Part shown: piece after piece, positions 58,228 to 64,000 of the stretch
Position numbering within the stretch: the first letter of the stretch is position 1
Layout: the number at the start of each line of letters is the position of its first letter
Source of the DNA: Undibacter mobilis
GTDB taxonomy: Bacteria; Pseudomonadota; Alphaproteobacteria; Rhizobiales; Xanthobacteraceae
Assembly: GCF_003367195.1 (NCBI RefSeq)
Contig: NZ_QRGO01000001.1
Coordinates: 310,001-374,000 of the forward strand
DNA length: 64,000 nucleotides
Reading direction: 5' to 3'
Translations under genes and position numbers: made by a program
Notes under the pieces: generated by a model
Databases searched by the model: none
The model's input: only the letters and a program-made list of their open reading frames with translations
Told to the model about the DNA's origin: nothing

Positions 58228-59976
58228 CTACCGGAATAACCCAAACAATCCGCCATCGTCGCGGCGGCGCGGCGGCTGTTGCGCAATGCCCTGCGGCGGA
58301 CGCGGCGCGCGCGGATCGACCGCCTGCTGATGCTGCGGCGGGCGCTGCCGGTTATCGGCGGCGGCCGGCGGAGCGCGCGGCCGTTCCACAGCGCGCGGCG
58401 GCGCGGGAGCGGGCTTCGGCTCGATCGAAGCTTCAGCGGGCTTCGGCTCGGCCGGTTTGGTCTCGACAGGTTTTGCTTGCGGCGCCGGCTCAGGCTTGAC
58501 GATCGCGGCGGGAGCCGGAGGCATGACGACGGCCGGTGCGACAGGCGCCGGAGCAGATGGCGTCACCGCTGCCGCCTTCGGCGCTGCAGGTTGAACGGCC
58601 GGCATCGCAACCGGCGTCGGGGGCTTCGGCCTTTCACTGCCGGGCGGCCAGACGAAATCGTCAGCGCGGCCAGGCGCAGCCTGAACCGCATCGCCCTTCA
58701 CCAGCACTGCGGTTGCCGAGACATCGGCGCGCGCATTCGCAGCGCTGCCACCGACCAGTTCGTCGTTATTGCCGGTGATCGCAGTCAACGGAACCACCGG
58801 ACCGGCGAGCGGGCGCGCCGCCGGCTTGCCGTCACTCGGCAGCGGCGCAGCCGGTCCCATCGGCAGCGCGATCGGACCGCGGTTCGCCATATAGCGGCGG
58901 ATCTCGCGCTCGACATAGTGCGCGAGCTTGCGCGCGCCGTATTTGGTGAAATAGACGCCGTCGGCCGAACGCAGGCGGCGCATCTGGCCTTCATAATCAG
59001 GGCCGACATTCGTGTACTTGCCCTCTTCGTCGACGAAGCCGTCCCACACATCGACGTAAACGGCGCCGGCCTTCTCGGCGCGGGCGCGATAAAGATCGTT
59101 GAGGTAACCAGTATCGGCGGTCGATTTGGTGCCGCGGATCGGCGGCAGACCGACCCAGAACACCGGCACACCCTTCGATTTGAGCGCGGCAATCGTGTCG
59201 TCGATACGCCGCGTATAAACCTTCTCCCACGGCTCGGAGCGGAACTCGATGGCGCCGCCGGCGCTACGCCGCGCAGCCGGCGCCTTCGGTTCGGGCGCGA
59301 CGATGCCGCCCTCGTCGTCGGTTTCCTTCTTCGGCTGACCGGTGGCGTCGCTCTTGTTCGCCTGGTCCTTGCCGGCCTGGTCCTTATTAGCCTGATCTTT
59401 GGCCTGCTGCTCGGCTTCCTTGGCGACGTCGCGCTCGCGCAAGTTCTGGCGGTCGCCGACGCCGATCATCATCACGACGTAGCTCGCCTTCTCGTTGGCG
59501 AGCAAATCGCGTGCGACGTGCCACCAGTCCTGATCGTTGCGGGCATCGTAGCGCAACAAACCGGAATGCTGTTTGGCCTTGCGCAGGATGGCGATTTCCG
59601 GCGCGTCGCCGAAAGCATCTTCGAGGCCTGAGGCCAGCCAGTCCGCCATGCCGTCGCCGAGCACGACGATCGACGTGGTCGGTTCGACCTGATCGGCCCG
59701 GGTGTCCTTGCGCGGGGCCGGAGCGCGCGAATTATCCACCGGCGCTTCGCGATAAATCTCGCGATCGTCAGGGCGCTGGCGGCTGCCGCCGCCGAACAGA
59801 CTGTCAAAGAAGCCGCCACCGCGCTGACGTTGCAGCGACGGGTAACGTGGTTCAAAAAACTGGGCCTGCGCCGGCTGCACCATCGTCAGCCCGGTAAAAG
59901 CCACAGCGGCGAGTTCGGCCAGCCCCAACAGAGCCAGCCCGCCAAGGAACCGCACGGCTTTCATTTTGCGCATCAT
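58228..59976 (-). CDS. DUF459 SGNH-fold exported protein lacking canonical catalytic residues
   Basis: About 582 residues from ATG 59976; the frame runs on to TTG 60045. A signal/anchor (MKAVRFLGGLALLGLAELAA) is followed by a DUF459 SGNH-hydrolase-like domain at about residues 105-370, with a charged KDQAN-type repeat insertion, then a long Ala/Pro/Lys-rich tail. The usual GDS block reads VLGDGMADWL (Ser to Gly), the block III GxND equivalent reads MIGVGDRQN (Asn to Gly), and the DxxH block reads DGVYFTKYG (His to Tyr). It may be an inactive, binding-only relative. Periplasmic location is inferred. Confidence 0.82.
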   Translation of the reverse strand: MMRKMKAVRFLGGLALLGLAELAAVAFTGLTMVQPAQAQFFEPRYPSLQRQRGGGFFDSLFGGGSRQRPDDREIYREAPVDNSRAPAPRKDTRADQVEPTTSIVVLGDGMADWLASGLEDAFGDAPEIAILRKAKQHSGLLRYDARNDQDWWHVARDLLANEKASYVVMMIGVGDRQNLRERDVAKEAEQQAKDQANKDQAGKDQANKSDATGQPKKETDDEGGIVAPEPKAPAARRSAGGAIEFRSEPWEKVYTRRIDDTIAALKSKGVPVFWVGLPPIRGTKSTADTGYLNDLYRARAEKAGAVYVDVWDGFVDEEGKYTNVGPDYEGQMRRLRSADGVYFTKYGARKLAHYVEREIRRYMANRGPIALPMGPAAPLPSDGKPAARPLAGPVVPLTAITGNNDELVGGSAANARADVSATAVLVKGDAVQAAPGRADDFVWPPGSERPKPPTPVAMPAVQPAAPKAAAVTPSAPAPVAPAVVMPPAPAAIVKPEPAPQAKPVETKPAEPKPAEASIEPKPAPAPPRAVERPRAPPAAADNRQRPPQHQQAVDPRAPRPPQGIAQQPPRRRDDGGLFGLFR

Positions 59977-60084
59977 CGGGACGTCCAGCGAGCGGTCGGG
60001 CTCGGTTTCCGGGACAAATCCTTTGCGTCCCGGGCCATGGACCAATAGCCGGGAAAAAATGTCAACTCGAAGGTCGACTTCTAG

Positions 60085-61416
60085 TTAGCGCCCGGCGCGC
60101 AAGCTATCGAGGACCCCGGCGGAGGCAAATCCATCCGGAATACGGCCGATTCTGACCTGGAAATCGCGCAGCGCCTCGCGGGTCTTGGCACCCAGACGGC
60201 CGTCCGGCTCGCCGACGTCGAACCCGTGCCGCTCGAGAAGCTGCTGGAGTTCAAGGCGCTCGGCGCGGGTCAGGACCCGTTCATAGCGGGGCCAGTCCTG
60301 GACAAATGGCCCGCCGCCCCGCAGCCGGTCCGCCAGATGGCCGATCGCCAGCGCGTACGACTCCGAAGGATTGTAGCGCATGATGACCTTGAAGTTCGGC
60401 AGCATCAGGAAGCCAGGGCCCTGCACGCCGGCCGGCACCAGCAGAAAGGCCCGATCGTCGGGTCGCGGAAAGGCCCTGCCCCCGGCGCGGGAAATGCCGT
60501 GGCGTTCCCATTCGCGGATCGTCATCACGCGGCTTCGATCGGCCAGCATGAAATCCAGAGTGCCGGGAAGGACGACCTCGTAGCCCCAGGTCTCGCCGTT
60601 CTGCCAGCCGGTCTTCTTGAGGTTGTTGGCGGTCGAGGCAATGAGATCCGGCATCGAATCGATGACGTCGCGCCGCCCGTCGTGGTCGCCGTCGACGGCG
60701 TAGCGCTTGAACGCGGTCGGCATGAACTGCGTCGGCCCGAAGGCGCCGGCCCAGGAACCGATGAAGCGATCCGGCCGCACGTCGCCGCGATGCAGAATGT
60801 CGAGGGCGGCGATGAATTCGTCGCGGAAATAGCGCTGGCGTCGACCGACGCAGGCCAAAGTTGCGGTCGAACGCAATACCGGGCGATCGCCGCCAATAGC
60901 GCCGTAATCGGTCTCAACGCCCCAGATCGCCGCGATGATGTAACGATCGACACCATAGGCACGTTCAGCGGCGTCGAACTGAGCACTGTATTTCGCGAGT
61001 ACTTCGCGGCCGCGCGCCACGCGCCGTTCGTTCACCAGGATGTCGAGATAATCCCATACCGCTTTGGTGAACTCGGGCTGGCTGTCGAGCAGATCCATAA
61101 TGCGCAGTTCGGGCGTCAACCGCGCCGTCATGCGATCAAAACTTTCGCGCGAAATGCGGTGGCGGGCGGCAAGCGGCCACATGCGTTCGATGCAGTGAGG
61201 GAAATCGGCGACGGCAGCGCGGATCGCCGCGGCCGTCATCAGCGGGTGCCCTGAGGCACCGTCCTCGCCGCTCCATGCGCGTTGATCGGTCCGGTCGACG
61301 CCAGCGGCGGCGGGGATGGACCCGGTCTGCTCGATGTCGCCAGCAGCCGCGGCCAAGCCCCCGCCGGCGGCGAGGGCCAGAAAGCCGGCCAAGAACAATT
61401 TCCGGGTATTCCGCAT
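60085..61416 (-). CDS. Lytic murein transglycosylase (MltB family) with peptidoglycan-binding domain
   Basis: 443 residues. A signal peptide (LFLAGFLALAAGGGLAAAAG) precedes an SLT_2/MltB catalytic domain with catalytic Glu168 in AIWGVETDYGAIGG and GSWAGAFGPTQFMPTAFKRYA. A C-terminal PG_binding_1 domain follows (ELQQLLERHGFDVGEPDGRLGAKTREALRDFQ). It cleaves glycan strands to 1,6-anhydro ends in the periplasm. Confidence 0.94.
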   Translation of the reverse strand: MRNTRKLFLAGFLALAAGGGLAAAAGDIEQTGSIPAAAGVDRTDQRAWSGEDGASGHPLMTAAAIRAAVADFPHCIERMWPLAARHRISRESFDRMTARLTPELRIMDLLDSQPEFTKAVWDYLDILVNERRVARGREVLAKYSAQFDAAERAYGVDRYIIAAIWGVETDYGAIGGDRPVLRSTATLACVGRRQRYFRDEFIAALDILHRGDVRPDRFIGSWAGAFGPTQFMPTAFKRYAVDGDHDGRRDVIDSMPDLIASTANNLKKTGWQNGETWGYEVVLPGTLDFMLADRSRVMTIREWERHGISRAGGRAFPRPDDRAFLLVPAGVQGPGFLMLPNFKVIMRYNPSESYALAIGHLADRLRGGGPFVQDWPRYERVLTRAERLELQQLLERHGFDVGEPDGRLGAKTREALRDFQVRIGRIPDGFASAGVLDSLRAGR

Positions 61417-61596
61417 TAACCTGCCGCGCCCTTGTCGTTTTCCGTCGCCCCATCCGACCGGGATATCGTTTCGACAAGGTTAACAGCTTACCGCTTTGTC
61501 TCAATCCGGGCCAGTTTCTGGCCTCAACTGGACCTTTCCGGGCGAGCGTGCTTTTTAGCCGCATGTTTGCCGCCCCTTGAGCGAGACCCATCCGAC

Positions 61597-62478
61597 ATGA
61601 AGCCTGTCCGCAAAGCGATCTTTCCCGTCGCCGGCCTTGGAACCCGGTTCCTGCCCGCCACCAAGGCGATGCCGAAGGAGATGTTGCCGGTCGTCGACCG
61701 CCCCCTGATTCAGCACGTGGTGGACGAGGCCCGCGAGGCTGGCATCGAGCACTGCATCTTCGTGACCGGACGCAACAAAAGCGTGATCGAAGATCACTTC
61801 GACCGTCAGTTCGAGCTTGAAGTCACCCTGATCGAGCGCGGCAAGAATGCCGACCTTGAATTGCTCAAGGAGGATCTGCCGGAAGCCGGTGGCACCAGCT
61901 TCACGCGCCAGCAGTCACCGCTCGGCCTCGGCCATGCGGTGTGGTGCGCACGTGACCTGGTCGGCAACGAGCCCTTCGCCGTGGTACTGCCCGACGTGCT
62001 GGTGAAGAATCCCAAGGGCTGCCTGGCGCAGATGATGGAAGCTGCGAAGGACCTCGACGACAAGGCCAATATCATTGCCGTCGAAGAAGTGCCGATGGAT
62101 CGCATCCATATGTATGGCGTCGTCGGCGTCGGCAAGACGAAAGGCAAGGCTTTTGAAGTGACCCAGATGGTCGAGAAGCCGAAGGCAAAAGATGCGCCGT
62201 CCAATCTATCAATCACCGGCCGCTATATCCTGCAGCCGGAATTGTTCGAGGTGCTGAGCAGCCAGGCCGCCGGCGCCGGCGGCGAAATCCAGTTGACCGA
62301 CGCCATGCTGACGCTGGCGAAGTCGCAGCCGTTCTACGGCTTCAAGTTCGACGGCCGCAGCTACGATTGCGGCTCGAAGATCGGCTTCCTCACGGCCAAC
62401 GTCGCTTACGGGCTCGACCGCAACGACCTGTCGGCGGAATTCCGTTCCGAGATCGAACGCATTCTCGCCGGCAAGTAG
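61597..62478 (+). CDS. galU: UTP-glucose-1-phosphate uridylyltransferase
   Basis: 293 residues from ATG 61597. The nucleotidyltransferase motif FPVAGLGTRFLPATKAMPKEMLP is at the N-terminus, with FAVVLPDVLV and VEKPKAKDAPSNLSITGRYIL following. It makes UDP-glucose for envelope polysaccharides. The ribosome-binding site is weak, but the start matches family alignments from memory. It is convergent with the outer-membrane protein gene 13 bp away. Confidence 0.95.
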   Translation: MKPVRKAIFPVAGLGTRFLPATKAMPKEMLPVVDRPLIQHVVDEAREAGIEHCIFVTGRNKSVIEDHFDRQFELEVTLIERGKNADLELLKEDLPEAGGTSFTRQQSPLGLGHAVWCARDLVGNEPFAVVLPDVLVKNPKGCLAQMMEAAKDLDDKANIIAVEEVPMDRIHMYGVVGVGKTKGKAFEVTQMVEKPKAKDAPSNLSITGRYILQPELFEVLSSQAAGAGGEIQLTDAMLTLAKSQPFYGFKFDGRSYDCGSKIGFLTANVAYGLDRNDLSAEFRSEIERILAGK

Positions 62479-62491
62479 ACCGCACCATCGA

Positions 62492-64000
62492 TCACTGCTG
62501 CAGACGGACACCGACGAGGAAAGTGCTCGCCGTGTAGTCGTTGCCGCTGAAATTCGAGCGCAGCCAGTCCTGCCGGAACTCGCCTTTGATCTGCGCCCAG
62601 CGCGATAGTTTATAGGTCAGGCCGAGGGCGACCATGTAGCGGTTGTCATCGCGGCTCGACCCCTTGTAGTCGTCATTGCCGTATCCGGCCTTCACGCTGC
62701 CAATCAGCCAGCGGCGGAAGGCGTGATCGACCTGAAGCCCGAAATCACGCGACAATACGCCGGAAACCCCGGCCACAGCCGACTCCTGAACCGCCGATTT
62801 TGCGTTGAACTGCACGGTGGTAAGCGAACTCGCCGTCCAGATCAGCGAGGCATTGCCGACAAAGCCGCTCAGTTTGTCGAGGCGCGTGTCGTCATACTTT
62901 CGCTCGGTGTAACCGATGCCGGTTTCGCCGGTGAGCAGCCGCGACAATTCGAAAGTCGAACCGACCAGCGCTGTCCAGCCCTTCGAGTTGCGCTGATAGC
63001 CGGAGAAATCAGTCGCCAGATCATGCCGGCGGGTATCGACCGTGCCTTCGACATAAGGCGTGACGCCGGGCGTCAATTCGTAGCCGCCGCGCAACGTAAC
63101 GCCGTATTGATCGTAGTTGCGATCCTCATTCGAGGCGGTCGTGCCGTCGGTCAGCTTTGAGTTCTGGTAGGCGGTGCGCTCGGCATCGCCCTTGAGCGAC
63201 AGGTCGAGACGGTTGAATTTCTGTCCGAGGCCGACCGAGCCGCCAGCCGTGGTGAAGATCGGCAGTTTTGAAAGTCCAGCCTGCAAATTCGGGCTGCCGG
63301 GATTGTCGGTCGATACAAGGACGCGGCCGCCGAGGTCGATACGAGTCGAGCGGGTGACATCGACGCGGCCATCGATCTTGCCGTTCGCATAAGGGCGACT
63401 GAGCGTCGGCGTCGTGTCGGGCGAATAGCCGGTGTAGCTGCCGCGCAGATCGGCCTTGAGTTCGTGGCGCGACCAGTTCGATTGCGCGCGAAGTTCCGGC
63501 GCAGCGCTGTAGAGCGAAGCGCCGGCCGGGTTTGATGATTGACCGGGGTTGGTGCTGTAGCCGCCGGACAATTCGATTGCCGGATAGAGCAGGAAGCCGC
63601 CGGCGTGAACGCCAAGCGGCGCGTAAGGATCGTCGGCGTCGTCGCGGCGGCGCTTCTTCAGCGGCTTGCGAATGGGGCCGATCTCGACCGGTGGCTGGCC
63701 AGCGGCGGCCGCCATTGCACTCTTTGCTTCAGTCGGAAACGGCTTCTGGTACGGCGACAGCGTCAGCGGCGCCGGCTGGCCGGTGGTGAGCGCCTGAGCC
63801 TGGGCGCGTGCCGCGGCGCCGGGCTTCTGCGTCGCCGCCTGCTTCCTGGCTTTGGCGCGGCGGCTGTTGGTTGAATCGTATCCGGTGTCGCCGGCGGCGG
63901 AGGCTGGCGGGGCGAAGCTCGGCGTCTGCGCCAGTTGCTGTTGTTGCTGTGGCCCGAATTTCTGGAATTTTTGCGGCTTGCTCGCCTGCTTCGGCGCCAA
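62492..64000 (-). CDS. Outer-membrane beta-barrel protein (BBP2-like), 5' end beyond window
   Basis: At least 503 codons; no start codon with support before the window edge, so the N-terminus is cut. The visible part has a disordered Gln/Ala/Pro-rich region (with a QQQQQ run and a KKRRRDDADD segment), then from about residue 130 a series of amphipathic strands (GVHAGGFLLYPAIELSGGYS, YDQYGVTLRGGYELTPGVTPY, STFLVGVRLQQ). This fits a PF10082-type outer-membrane barrel linked to surface polysaccharide or unknown functions. Confidence 0.78.
   Translation of the reverse strand: MAPKQASKPQKFQKFGPQQQQQLAQTPSFAPPASAAGDTGYDSTNSRRAKARKQAATQKPGAAARAQAQALTTGQPAPLTLSPYQKPFPTEAKSAMAAAAGQPPVEIGPIRKPLKKRRRDDADDPYAPLGVHAGGFLLYPAIELSGGYSTNPGQSSNPAGASLYSAAPELRAQSNWSRHELKADLRGSYTGYSPDTTPTLSRPYANGKIDGRVDVTRSTRIDLGGRVLVSTDNPGSPNLQAGLSKLPIFTTAGGSVGLGQKFNRLDLSLKGDAERTAYQNSKLTDGTTASNEDRNYDQYGVTLRGGYELTPGVTPYVEGTVDTRRHDLATDFSGYQRNSKGWTALVGSTFELSRLLTGETGIGYTERKYDDTRLDKLSGFVGNASLIWTASSLTTVQFNAKSAVQESAVAGVSGVLSRDFGLQVDHAFRRWLIGSVKAGYGNDDYKGSSRDDNRYMVALGLTYKLSRWAQIKGEFRQDWLRSNFSGNDYTASTFLVGVRLQQ

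Overview
The window is GC-rich chromosomal DNA from an alphaproteobacterium, most likely of the order Hyphomicrobiales (Rhizobiales), in the Xanthobacteraceae/Nitrobacteraceae neighbourhood. The order is suggested by GapR, CpdR, the DUF1036, DUF1244, DUF459 and DUF882 proteins, a suhB/mmgR-type small RNA beside an inositol-monophosphatase-family gene, an RpoH promoter with a ROSE-like leader before hsp20, and palindromic intergenic repeats of the kind seen in Bradyrhizobium relatives. The genus is inference only. About 51 protein genes, one complete tRNA, one small RNA and several broken mobile-element remnants can be supported.

Layout. 1-9.2 kb: a UbiB/ABC1 kinase cut by the window start, oligoendopeptidase F, an NtrC-type sigma-54 activator, an L,D-transpeptidase and a DUF882 (M15-like) peptidase. 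9.3-23.8 kb: GapR, DUF1244, a two-subunit molybdenum hydroxylase, glycerate kinase-DUF1036-pyruvate kinase (glycerate to pyruvate), a membrane diguanylate cyclase, a beta-CASP metallo-beta-lactamase-fold protein, a TPR protein, ribosomal protein L36 (too short for ordinary ORF calling), a MetE-like methyltransferase and a TVP38 membrane protein. 23.8-36 kb is catabolic. It holds a three-gene operon whose families fit lysine/pipecolate breakdown (OCD-family reductase, AmaA-like oxidase, AmaB-like dehydrogenase). Next to it is a cluster for an unidentified carboxylate: Fe-alcohol dehydrogenase, TctCBA transporter, SDR, cupin, IclR regulator and a SnoaL-like protein.

36-45.5 kb is the accessory region. 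A FecI-FecR-TonB receptor-TonB surface-signalling module (36.26-42.51 kb) lies between two ~145-bp direct repeats. Its receptor is unusual: an STN domain, plug and large TonB-dependent barrel are followed in the same 1195-residue chain by a second, Omp25/31-like small barrel. To its right, a 97-bp direct repeat made of an integrase 3' end plus a tRNA-Val 3' half brackets a 2.3-kb segment (flavin reductase and an orphan TctC) that ends at the intact tRNA-Val. This looks like the scar of tandem integrations at a tRNA gene.

45.5-64 kb returns to core genes: CpdR, N-formylglutamate amidohydrolase, the sRNA, HisN-like phosphatase, an alpha/beta hydrolase, hsp20, a Pro-rich exported protein, DoxX, gltBD (with a perfect 25-bp palindrome upstream), a DUF459 SGNH-fold protein lacking the usual catalytic residues, a lytic transglycosylase, galU, and an outer-membrane barrel protein cut by the window end.
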